NCBI GenBank assembly: GCA_006176705.1 | Contig: QRFJ01004177.1 | Coordinates: 18,615 to 82,614, forward strand | Length of the DNA stretch: 64,000 bases | Direction of reading: 5' to 3' | Source of the DNA: Cocos nucifera | Taxonomy: Eukaryota > Streptophyta > Magnoliopsida > Arecales > Arecaceae | Shown here: positions 43,832-55,340 of the stretch, piece after piece | Layout: the number at the start of each line of letters is the position of its first letter | Position numbering within the stretch: the stretch's first letter is position 1 | The notes under the pieces: model-generated | Seen by the model: only the letters and a program-made list of their open reading frames with translations | Told to the model about the DNA's origin: nothing | The model's database searches: none | Program-made: the position numbers and the translations under genes

Positions 43832-44650
43832 ACCTTTAGAAGGACTTGCCTCCTAATTCTTTAGGATGGCCAGGTATGTAGGACAGTTCTGCTTCCAATG
43901 GCCATCAGATTGCAATAAAAATATTTTTCTTTGTCAGTGGTCTTCTTCTTCAACTCTGCCTTCTTTTTCTTTTCTCCTTCCACCTTATGTCTTTTCACAG
44001 ACTTCTTCTTCTTTTCAAAAAATTTTCTCTTGAAAGAAGTTCATTCCATAGCAAATACTAAGCCTTTAGAATCTTTCATTGAAAGCTCAGCAGTAACCAG
44101 CATGTTCATAAGCTTGGCCAAAGTATTTTGAAGTTTATGCGTATGGTAGTTCATGATGAACTACCCATATGCATCAGTCAAGGATTGTAGAATTATATCA
44201 TTCTGCAGATCCAGATCCAACTTCACTTCGAGCTACTCAAGCTCTTCCAAGTCCTTGATCATCATCAAATAATGATCTTGGACTAACTATCCATCATGCA
44301 TTTTAGTCTTTAATAGTCATTTAATGACCTGATATTTTGCTGCACGACTCTGTTCACCAAACATCTCTTGTAGGTGAGCCAATATTTGGCAGATGGTCTT
44401 GATATCTTCATGTTGGCACTGAAGCTCATCAGACATCGAGCCCAACATGTAGTATTTAGCCTTATTATCTTCGTCGGTCCACTTATCAAGAGATGCTCTC
44501 TGTTCAGCGAATGGATGAGCTGGTAAGGTGGGGGGATCCTGGTCTAATACACGAGTTAACTTCTCAAAATCCAAAATGATTTTGAAGTTTCGGAGCCAAT
44601 CCTTGTAATTGAATCTGGTCAGTATATGGGTGTCCAGGATATGTGTAGTG
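43832..44650 (-). pseudogene. copia gag, element D
   Basis: The N-terminal part is 44574-44317 (LTRVLDQDPPTLPAHPFAEQ, then YYMLGSMSDELQCQHED and EMFGEQSRAAKYQV). The C-terminal half is broken by stops, and the zinc knuckle near 43895-43920 has lost spacing. The start codon seen in element E (MSAS) reads ATA-TCT here (near 44667), so initiation is lost. Confidence 0.82.
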
Positions 44651-46554
44651 GGTTGGATGCAGATATTTTATTTTTTCTATAGAGAGTCAAAGTTTCTAGT
44701 TAGATATTGTAATTAAGACTTGATCAATTTATTTAAAAATTTAATTTTTAAATAAATTAGCTTTCACTATTTTCTCAAATCTCTACACTCTCTCTGTAGA
44801 GTTGCAAAAATCTCCACAATTATAGATTTCTAATGGGTGGTGCAGTCCCACCAATTGACTCATCACCTCATCTAACAATTATTGGTGATGGGTTAGCCAA
44901 TGAGTGGGTAACACTTGTCCAATGATTCTCTAATCATGGTACACCCAAACTTGGTCTCTAATTCATGAATCTCACCATATCCAAAATATTGATCTACTCC
45001 TTAGTTAAGTCAGATCCACTATTTGCATAGATTGGATTCCTAATTAGATCTCTCACCGTATCTAAAATATTGAGCCCAATTTATCCTCCAGCCCGTAGCA
45101 TCCAATGCCTAAAAGACATGGTTGCATCTTCTCGATGCAACTGAACCACTATGACCAGCTGAGAACAATCAACCCAGGAAAGGGCCCGCATATCTACAAT
45201 AGTGGAAGACCTTAGACTTAATCCTTTCTTAGAAAGATTTGATTTAGGTCTCTTTAAACTTGACTTACAATAGCCATAACAATTATGACTAACCTAGTGG
45301 CATGGGTTAGCTCGGATTGTTAACCACCCTAGATCAGGACTGGGTTGACAAATATGGTCAGGTAAGTAAGACCGATGGAAGGAATATGCCATTAACTCGA
45401 GAAGAATATATTCGAATCGAGTAGCTCCCAATTAAAAATCAGTCGATCATATCTGCCAGACTTACCTTAGACACCAAATTATTGAGCCAGAACCAATAGG
45501 TTAGCCTATAATCTAGACTCTAACCATTGAGCCTAATTAGGTCTTAGCTTGATCAATCACTTATGTGATTTGATCTTGATCCAGACTTAATCCTATTGTA
45601 CTGATCAATTTAAGCACTCTTGATCCTATCTAACCAACTTTTGATTTAGTTTAATCAATCGCTAGACCTAATTGAGCTACCCAAGCCTGAACCCAATTTT
45701 ATGAATATGTCTTAAATCTAAAAATTTTTAATTTTTAGACTTAACATATTTCATAATCTTAATTCTTAATTAAGTTTAGGATTCATAAATAAAATATGTA
45801 AATAAAATTCTAGAATTTTAGGATTTAGAATTTTGCAGAAAATAAATTTTAGATTTCTGATTAAGGATGAATGCGCAGCATCCTTATACATCATAAGAAC
45901 ACCCAATCGAATGGAAGAAGAGGGCATTTAAATTCTACTTTGTTCTTATGATCGGACGGCCAAGGAGAATGCCTTAATCAAAAATATGAAAACTATAAAA
46001 CTAGTTCGATCTACATCATATATCTCATATATAAAAAAGTTGATCTAACTATAAACATATTTTGCATACATCTTCATGCATCATATTATGTATGTTTTTA
46101 GATCTAAATTATCTCATAATCATCTAAAAAATTAAATTTAAATTGATCATATCAAATTAAAATCTATTTTAAATAATTATGTAGAACTATTCTGCAACTA
46201 GTCTAAACATGCATTCATCATATCTCATATGAACAAAAATTAAATAATTTTATTTTTTATTTTTTAGATTTTATTATAATATTTATAACATCAAAAAATA
46301 GTAAATAAATAGATCTAAAAATTATAACTTAATAAAATTAAATTATGATCATGCTAGACTATACATAGAATAATTCTATTATACAATTAGTCATGCATCT
46401 TATACAACTTAGATCTAAATTATTTAATTTTTTAAATTTTTTTGATTTTAGATCTAATCATATCTTATGTGACATCTAAAATCATCTAATTATTAGATTA
46501 AAATTAAAATAAAATTAAATCTAATAAAAAATGCAATCTGGCTCTGATACCAAT
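44651..46554 (-). other. Leader and primer site of element D
   Basis: Homologous to 34868-36744 with many transitions. AT-rich toward the LTR. The minus strand next to the LTR reads TTGGTATCAGAGCCAG (about 46537-46552), a slightly decayed tRNA-iMet primer site. No ORF. Confidence 0.82.
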
Positions 46555-46811
46555 TGAAGGAAAATCTAGTTTTTTGGGTCAGGTTCCTTCAGATCTGATT
46601 AGATTAAGAAAGATATTTCAAAAATTTTTTTTTAAATCTAGATTAGATTTAAAATTTTTTAAATATAATATTATTGATCTAATAAAAAAATAAAATAAAT
46701 TAAAAAATAAATTTAATTTAATTTAATTTATCTTGTTGAGGGTAATCTGATTATCCTATGATGATCCTGATGTCTGCTTGAGCTTCTGGATCTAGCCACG
46801 TAAGTGCCTGG
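46555..46811 (-). repeat. 5' LTR of element D, first 257 bp, cut by element G
   Basis: Starts TGAAGG and resembles 28220 onward. Interrupted after GTGCCTGG (46804-46811) by G. The remainder should reappear to the right of the window, preceded by a copy of CCTGG. Confidence 0.85.
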
Positions 46812-47082
46812 TGTTAGATATGAGTGCTTTAGAAGCCAGAATTGGCTGATACTTATAATACACTTCTAAGAGTAAAATTATAATTTTAATTATTAATAAT
46901 AAAATAGGATATTTTCTATCACATATGTGTATTTAGTATCTGTGATACATCTCTTGAGTTAATGGTAATGATAATTCTTATTTTCAAGAGTTGAAAATTT
47001 ATGATAAGAATTTTCATTATTAACTCACAAAATGCTCCTGACTGTAGGATCATCATGAGGATGATGATTGATCCGAAAGGAT
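46812..47082 (+). repeat. 5' LTR of element G, first 271 bp
   Basis: Reverse-complement match to LTR ends such as 18675-18945, with substitutions but no visible indels. Contains the 71-bp inverted repeat at 46956-47026. Ends AGGAT (47078-47082), duplicated at 57937-57941. Confidence 0.88.
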
Positions 47083-49351
47083 TGAAGGGAAATCCTGATT
47101 TCCCGGTCCAGGTTCGTCCAGATCTGATTAGATCAAGAGATATATTTTAAAAATTTTCTCTTGATCTTAATCAGATCTTGATATGTTTTAGATCTGATTA
47201 TTATTATTTTAATAAATAAAATAAAACAAGATAAATTAAATCAAATTCAATTTACCTGATTTGGGTAATCCTATTACCCTGTAGATTATCCTGATTGCAG
47301 CGGAAGGTTCTGGATCTTAGCCACGCAAGCGCCTGGCCTCTATCGGTATCCACTCAGGTTGGATCTGGAGATCCTCTTCTTCTCTATCACACCTCCAAAA
47401 ATCAGATCTGGATCTGATCTGGAGGATCTTCAAAACTCTTTTGAAGATCTGCAGTCGTCCTTTTGCAGCAGCGCAGCCTTCTTGCTTTTGATCGCCTTTC
47501 CTTGATCTGAATCGCACCAAACTAAGTCCAAAACACCTTTTGGACGTGGAGAGCAAGAGGAGAAGAGACTATGGCATGGAGAAGGAGGGGAGAGGCAGCC
47601 TTGGGGCGTATCTAATAGCATTGGAATTAGGGTTGGGCGCAGGGTCTTATTTATAGACCTCTTGTGATCCAACTCCTCTTCCTCTCAACCAATCACAACC
47701 CTTTGTGAAATCAGATCTAAATCTGATTGGTTGGAATAGAGACCCCTGGATTCCTCCTTAGAGGGTGCCTAAGACCAGTCAAACTGGATTCTTAGTAGAA
47801 CTCTGATTGGAATCCAAAAGGGAGGTGGAGTCCTTGTCCAACAAGGACTCCTAGGCGCCTCCTACTTGGGCTCACGCCACCCTTGGCGTGCGCCCTTCTC
47901 CTTGCCAGGTTCTGGCAGGGGGACAGGCCCCCACCAGCTCTCCAATAGGTGCATGACATGTGGTCAAAAGTCAAAGGGTGAATGGTCAACGTTTGACCAG
48001 TCAAAGGTAGACTTTTGACCAAAGTCAAAGAACAAGAAATGGCAGGTGACCAAAAATGGCAGGTAATGTCTTACAAATAAGACAACCTATTCTGACTTGG
48101 ACAACCTCCAGTCAGACCATATGAAGGCCTCTGATTGAGCACAAACTCCTTTGGCTCAGTCAGGACAACTTATTTATGATAGTAAAAGAAGAACGTTAGG
48201 TTCAATCGAGTGCTAGCACGATTTCCTTGAACCTAATTGAATCTCATTCAGATCAATTGAACTAGATCAGTTCAATTGATGATCACCAGATTCAAACCCT
48301 TGTTTGTGTGACCCAGTTAGGTTCAGTTCTGTATGGTAATGGGATATGTCATGATCTCTATCATAGACATCATCGAAACTCCTTTCGATGGATCAGAACT
48401 CTTCTGATTCGAACAGCTAGAATGATCGATCATCTAAATCATTCTAATTGCTCCCAAAATCCACCAGTGACACCTAGCAGTATATGGTGGCAACCCATCA
48501 GAGCTGAATGCGAACCTCTTGGTGCAGCTACCTGTGTGATTCAGTTCTTCTATCTTGAGCCCCGATCAGATTAGGGTTAAGGTGAACTCGTCAAACCCTA
48601 GTCTCTGTCATATGATGTAATCATTCGATTCGAGTCCAATGTGAAAATCTAAATAGAAACTCTTTCTATTATTTCACTCTGCCATGGCCATGGGCTTCAG
48701 GACTTGATTCTCATGATCATCATAGGGCTACTCCTCTACCACCGAGGTAGATAGATCCCATCTTGATGCAATCCAGTTCCTACAATGAACATGTCACAGC
48801 CAACATACACCTCAGGGTTCCATATGGCTAGGAGACCGAGTAATGGTGTAGTCAAACTATAACACCCTCAAGGTGAACTGCCGATGCATCTCAGGTCAAA
48901 GAACCAGACACACTACTGCAGCATCGAGTCAGTCATTGACGAGAAGGTAGACTTCCTAATGACTACTCGAGGTGGTCACGCTCAGTGCCCTCGTTCTCTA
49001 ACGAGTACCTGTACTCTCGCTCCGGTGTCTCCACACCGTAGACTCAAGACTCATCTACTAAAGAGAAGCGATCGTACACCAACCTTCCGGATCAATCACC
49101 ATCCTCGTGATGATCCTATGGTCGGGAGCTGTTTATGAGTTAATAATGATTATTCATGTCTTAAATTTTCAACTCTTGAAAATATGAATTATCATTACCA
49201 TTAACTCAAAGGATGTATCACAGACACTAAATACACATGTGTGATAGAAAATAACCCATTTCATTAATTATAGTCAAAATTATAATTTTGCCCCTAGAAG
49301 TGTATTACAAGTGTCAGCCAATTCTGGCTTCTAGGGCACATATATCTAACA
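47083..49351 (-). repeat. 3' LTR of element F
   Basis: 2269 bp, clean. TATA box 47648-47655, W-box cluster 47962-48029, hairpin 48252-48280, 71-bp inverted repeat 49137-49207. Very close to 36745-39014. Confidence 0.92.
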
Positions 49352-49365
49352 ATCTCCCACTTGTC

Positions 49366-50157
49366 CTAAAGCCAATTGGCTACAAGTCTAAGTCCCATCT
49401 TCTCAAGGTGGGCTTCGATCTTCTGCTGGCCCAACGGCTTTGTAAGTGGGTCTGCCACATTATCTGTGGAGTTGACTCTCTTGACCTCAACGTAACCTTT
49501 CTCAAGGTAATCGCGGATGAGATGATATCGCCGCTCAATGTGCTTGGACTTCTGGTGAGACCTCGGCTCCTTAGCAAGGGCTATGGCGCCATTGTTGTCG
49601 CAGTAAAGAGGAATGGCATCTGATGGCATTACTCCAATTTCTGCAGCAAACTTCTTGTACCAGAACGCTTCCTTTACAGCCTCTGATGCAGCTATATATT
49701 CTGCTTCCATGGTGGAATCTGCTATCACAGTTTGCTTGGAACTCTTCCAGCTGACAGCTCCACCGTTGCACACAAACAGACTTCCAGATGTCGACTTTCG
49801 ATCATCTATATCGGACATGAAGTCCGAGTCTGTGTATCCCTGAACTTGGAGTTCGCCATTACCAAAGACCAACATCATATCCTTAGTTCTTCTCAAGTAC
49901 TTAAGGATACATTTCACAGAAGTCCAGTGTTCTTCACCTGGATTTGACTGATATCTGCTTGTGACACTCACAGCATGGGCTATATCAGGTCGTGTACATA
50001 GCATGGCATACATGAGGCTCCCTATTGCAGAAGCATAAGGGATCTTGCTCATGCGTTCTATTTCCTCAGGTGTGCTGGGGCACATCTTCTTGGAAAGATG
50101 AATACCATGTCTGAAGGGTATTAATCCCCTCTTAGAGTTTTCCATACTAAACCTCTT
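49366..50157 (-). pseudogene. copia RNase H and RT C-terminus, element F, clean open frame
   Basis: A 259-codon open frame ending at the natural stop. It has RGLIPFRHGIHLSKKMCPST, CTRPDIAHAVSVTSRYQSN, GYTDSDFMSDIDDRKSTSG (catalytic Asp), ADSTMEAEYIAASEAVKEAF (catalytic Glu), LYCDNNGAIALAKEPRSH (catalytic Asp), DNVADPLTKPLGQQ and GLRLVANWL. It is the only complete, uninterrupted RNase H domain of this family in the window and shows what element E lost. The rest of the RT lies in the noisy stretch to the right. Confidence 0.9.
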
Positions 50158-52560
50158 TATAGTTACTTCCTCATATTACATCTTCTGTGAAAGTACGCTA
50201 GCATCCCTTATTGGTCTATCCCTATAAGACCGTTATATTCTTAAATACAAGGATTGCTTCCCCTAAGGTCTTTCATGGAAGAATTCTTTTAGACTAACAC
50301 ATTTTAACTGAGTCAACGATGGAAATATCATTCCCAATAAGGAGGATGTCATCCACGTATAGCTACGAGGAAGACAAAGACGCTCCCTGAACCACTTTCT
50401 AAAATACATGGTGTCCTCTTCATGTTCTTGATGAAAACCAAATAATTTTGATCACATCATTAAGATATGGTTCCAGCTCGAGATGCTTGCTTAAGTCCAT
50501 ATCATGGACTTGCAGCTTGCAATACTTGTGACTAGTAATCACTGGATGTGGAAAACACAGCGGTTGTTCATTATCAGATATCGCTTCTCAATGATTGATC
50601 CATTTCAAGGAATGCCATTTTACTCCATTTGCCATATTTTATAATCGAAATAGGTCTGCAACGAGCACAATGCTGTGAATGGATTTTAGCATGCTACACG
50701 GTAGAAAAGAGTATCACTGATAGTCAATGCCTTCACTGCTTGACTACAACCTTTTACACAGTCTAGCTTTGAATGCTCTCACAGTTCCCATCTGCACCAA
50801 TCTCTCTCTATTAGATCCATTTACAGCCCAATACGGTACTATACCTTCGTGGTGGTCTACCAAGGTCAAGACTTGGTTTAGTGCATCAGTCAATTTTTGA
50901 CTTCATCCTGCCCTGCTAAGCCATTCTTCTCGAGTTATACTGATATTGCCTCGTTAGTAGATTTTCGAATCATCACCATGAACTCCATTAGCCTTGAGGA
51001 ACATTTTTCTAGTGCCTCTATTAATAAGTGCCTAAGTATCTCTTCAGGGGACGGAAAATCCTTTCGATCTATTGAGGTGGAGAGGTAGTGTTTTATTGCG
51101 GCCTCAACCCTGATTTGATTCCATAAGGGTCCTTAGCTCGTTTTGCTTTGAGACTTTGCTCACTCTAGCTGTAATCGTCTTTGAATGCGCCATCTGAATA
51201 AACTATTTTCAAGAAATGATGCATGTTGACTCATAATCAATTGATGTCTTTCTGAAATGTAAAATAATATCATAATGATCTTGTAGGATACCTATGAATC
51301 GAGCTCTAAAGACCTAACTAGTCTACTTGTCCACTTGTCTTGTCTTTTCATTAAGCCAGACATCCCAAATTTTGAGAATGGACTCCAGACTGTTTCTTAG
51401 CCGCAATGCCATTATCTTCAATACGGTGTGGTAGGAACGTTTTCAGGAAGGGAACCGCTATTCCAGTAAATAGATGAAGTATAATAATAATTCCCAAAAA
51501 AAAATCTGGAGGTCTATGAAGCATTCATCATGGATCAGACCATAATCTAATAGGTCCGATTCCTCCGTTTGAAAACGTTGCATCTGAGGTAGGTATTCGC
51601 TAGGTGGAGTCTTAGAGACTAGTGCCATTTTGCTTGAGATAGTCTATAGGAATTTCCATGCTAAGGTATTCACCTCTCGATCTGATCGACGAACCTGTAA
51701 TGGGATTTTCTAGTTTGTTTCTAACTTCAATGTCCTGAATTCTTGAACTTTTCAAAGGCTTCAAGAACTTATGTCATCTCAAGAGAACATAGATACCCAT
51801 ACTGAGACACAGATCATCGATAAAGATATGAAGTAGATACAAATTGCCTCTAGCTTGGCACATCAAATGCGCGGCACATATCAGTATGTACTAGGGCAAA
51901 GTAAATTGTGGCCCTCCCATGTCCCACAAAAGAGTTTTAGTCATTTGCCATGAAGACATGATTCACAAGATTGGATATGACTCCAAAAGCTCAATGGACT
52001 CAATAGCCGTTTCTCCCATTCATATAATCCTATTCTTTCTGCTATATGACCTATCTCTAAGGTGCCATAGATACCTTCGTTTGGACTTATCCCTTGATCT
52101 GTTAATTTATGGCTATTTCGATTTGCTTGATATAAAAATAGGATACATCAAATATGCAAGATGTAAAGACCACGTTAATAAGAAACATCTGTAATTTTTT
52201 TCTTTCATAAAGAATTTACATCGGTCCTTAAAGAAGTATATTATATACCCTTCTTGTGCTAAGACATGGACAGAAAATCAAACTTCTACGCATGCAGGCA
52301 CAATAATAAAATCCTTAAAGTACTAAATCTAACCAAGATGGTAGTCGAAGAGAGGATAGGTTCTCTACAGTGGCACTGCAAGCAATCTTGCTCCATTTCG
52401 ACATGCGTAGGATCAATCTCACCATCCCTCAGCTCCTGCTATCTCAAGATCCTCATGACAGTGGCACTAGAATGAAGCACTAGAACGCAGAGTAAGACCC
52501 AACTGGAATGCAGAAAAATCGTAAGGTTACATCAATCAAGGCATACTAAGAGAGCCTCCT
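50158..52560 (-). pseudogene. Noisy copia RT, integrase and protease region, element F
   Basis: Homology with 41480-43860 of element D can be followed throughout by short words (for example GGAGGATGTCATCCACGTA near 50340, ACGGTGTGGTAGGAACG near 51424), but one-base gains and losses every 8-20 bases destroy all frames. Gains exceed losses. Sequence type is D-like (CCATCTGAATAAACTA near 51190), unlike the clean E-like part on its left. Domain order is normal. Confidence 0.75.
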
Positions 52561-53385
52561 TCTTTATTCTTTCAGGTGGCCAGGTAGTAGTGCAGTTCTC
52601 GCTTCCAAATGGCCATCGGATGCAATGGAAAAATCCTTTCTTCTTTGTCATGACGCTTCTCTTCATTCTCCTTCTTCTTTCTTTTCTCCTTCTCACTTAT
52701 GCTTTTCACAGACTTCTTCTTCTTTCCAAGAACAATTTCTTTTGAAGAAGTTGCATTCGCATAGCAAAACTGAAAGCCTTTAAACACTTTCCATATTGAA
52801 AAGCTCAGCGCTCAACCAGCATGTTCAGTAACTCTGGCCAGAATTTTTGAAGTTATGCGATGTAAGTTCATGATGAACTTGACCCATATGCATCAGTCAG
52901 GAATGTAGAAAATATATCGTTCTGCAGATCCAGTCACTTCACTTCGAGCTTACTCAAAGCTCTCCCCAGGTCCTTTGACATTCAGACAGATGATGATCTT
53001 GGACTGACTGACTCCATCAGTGCATATTAGCTTATAAAGTCATTTGTGACTGATATTTGGCTGCACCGACTCTGTTCACCAAACAATCTCCTTGTAGTGA
53101 GCACAATTATTGGCTGAGAGTCCTGATATCTTCATGTGCGCCTGAAGCTCATCAGGACATCGAGCCCCAACATGTAGTATCTTAGCCTTATTTCTATTCA
53201 GTCCACTTATTCCAAGAAACTGCCTCTCTGTTCAGGTGATGGACGAGCTGGTAAGGTGGGAGGGATCCTGGTCCATAAACACGGTTAACTCTCTGCAACA
53301 ACCAACAATGTTTTGTAAGTTCCTGAGCCAATCCTTTATTAAATTGGGTCAGTAGTTATGGGTGTCAGGATATGTGCAGTGGGTG
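52561..53385 (-). pseudogene. Noisy copia gag region, element F
   Basis: Follows the gag of D (43860-44660) at word level: GGATGCAATGG of the zinc knuckle near 52620, ATGTAGTATCTTAGCC near 53172, GAGCTGGTAAGGTGGGAGG near 53247. No frame longer than a few dozen codons survives. Confidence 0.72.
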
Positions 53386-55340
53386 GACGCAGAATTTTCT
53401 TGATTTCTAAGAGTCAAAGTTCTAGCTTTAGATATTGGTAATATTAAGAACTTGACCAATTATTTAGAATTTTATATTTTAAAAAACTTAGCTTCACTAT
53501 TTTCTCTCAAATCTCTCCTCTGTTGAGAGTGCGAAAATCTCCCATCTATGAAGATTTCTCTAGTGGGTGGTGCTAGTCCCACCCAACATTGACTCATCAC
53601 CTCATCTAACATTATTGGTTGATGTGCGTTGGAGCCAATGAGTGATACAACTTGTTCCAATGATCTCTAATCATGGTGCATCCCAAATCTTCGGTCTCTA
53701 ATTCATTCGAATCTCGCACCGTATCCTAATATGTGATTCACTCCGTTTTAGTTACGTCAGATCACCATCTTTGCATAGATGTGGATTCCTAATTGCGGTC
53801 TCTCAACCGTATCGAAATATTGAGCCCATACTCTTATCCTCCAGCCCATAGCATCCAATGCCTCAATAGACATGGTTGCGTCTTCTCCAGTGCAACTGAG
53901 CCACACTTATACCAGCCGAGAACAATCAACCTCAGGAAGGGCCCGCCAGTATCTACAATGCTGGAAGACCCGTTGACTTAATCCTTTCTAGGGAAATTTG
54001 ATTAGGTTCTCATTAACTAACTTTGGACTTAATAGTCGACATAACAATTTGGACTAACCTAGTGCATGGGTAGCTCGGATTGTTAACGACCCAAGATCAG
54101 AACTGGGTTCGAACAGATATGGGTAGGTAAGTGCAAGAACGATGAAAGGATATGCCTTTCACACTCGAACGATATAGTTCGAATCGTAGCTCCAATAAAA
54201 CTCAGTCGTCTTCTGCCAGACTTACCTTAGACCCCAAATTGTTGAGTCCCAGAAAGCCAATATGGGTTAGGCCTACTAACTCAGACTCTAAACCATTGAG
54301 CCAATTAGGTCTTACTTGATAATCTAGTGACTTTGATCTTGACAGACTTAATCTAATTTATGTCAATTTAAGCTTATTTGATCCATATACCAACATTTGA
54401 TTGTAGTTATCAATCCGCTTAGACTAAATGGAGCTATCCCAAGCCGAACCAATTATGAAATGTCTTAGAATCTAAAATTCTTTAATTTTTTAGACCTTAA
54501 ATAATGATTCTCATAACTAATATTCTTAATACGTTGGGTTCATAACTGATAAATATGCACAATTAAATCTAGGATTTAGGAATCTAGTTTGCAAGAAATA
54601 AGGTTCTGGTTAGTTTTCTGATTAAGACTGAACAGCGCAGGCATCCTTACTACGACCATAAGAAACGCCATCGAATGGAAGAAGAGGGCTTCTAAACTTC
54701 TACGTTTTTCTTATTGATCGGACGGCCAAGGGAACTGCCTTAATAACAAATATGAAATACTCATAAATTAGTATTAGATCTATCATCATCATACTCAGAT
54801 AAAAATTAGATCAATCTAAGACATATTTTGCATACATCTCATGATCAATATCTATGTACTGTTTTAGATCTAAATTATACACTATCATCTAAAAAAGTTA
54901 GAATTTAATTGATCATGATCAAAATTAATTCTAATGTAGTAAAATTATTGTAAACTATTCTCACTAGTCTAGAACATGCATCTATCATATCTCATATGAT
55001 ATTAAAACAAATAATAAAAATTTTATTTTGTTTTTTAGATGTTATTACTAATATTTATAACATCAAAAAATCAGTAAATAAGAAGATCTCTAAAATATGA
55101 ATGAATTAAAAATATATTATAAATCAAGACATGCGAAGAAATAAATTCTATAGAATATTATCTAAATTAGTCTGCATATCTTCACTAGACTTAGATCAAA
55201 TTAATTTATTTTTATATTTTTTTGATTGTAGATCTGATCACTATCTCTATGTTGACATCTGAAACATCTCTACTTATTTAATAAAATTAAATTAAAATCA
55301 GATCTAAAACAACTAAATGCATCTGCTCTGATACCACAAT
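53386..55340 (-). other. Noisy copia leader and primer site, element F
   Basis: Matches 44660-46554 with dense indels. The minus strand reads TGGTATCAGAGCAG (about 55323-55336) beside the LTR, a tRNA-iMet primer site with one base missing. Confidence 0.72.
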
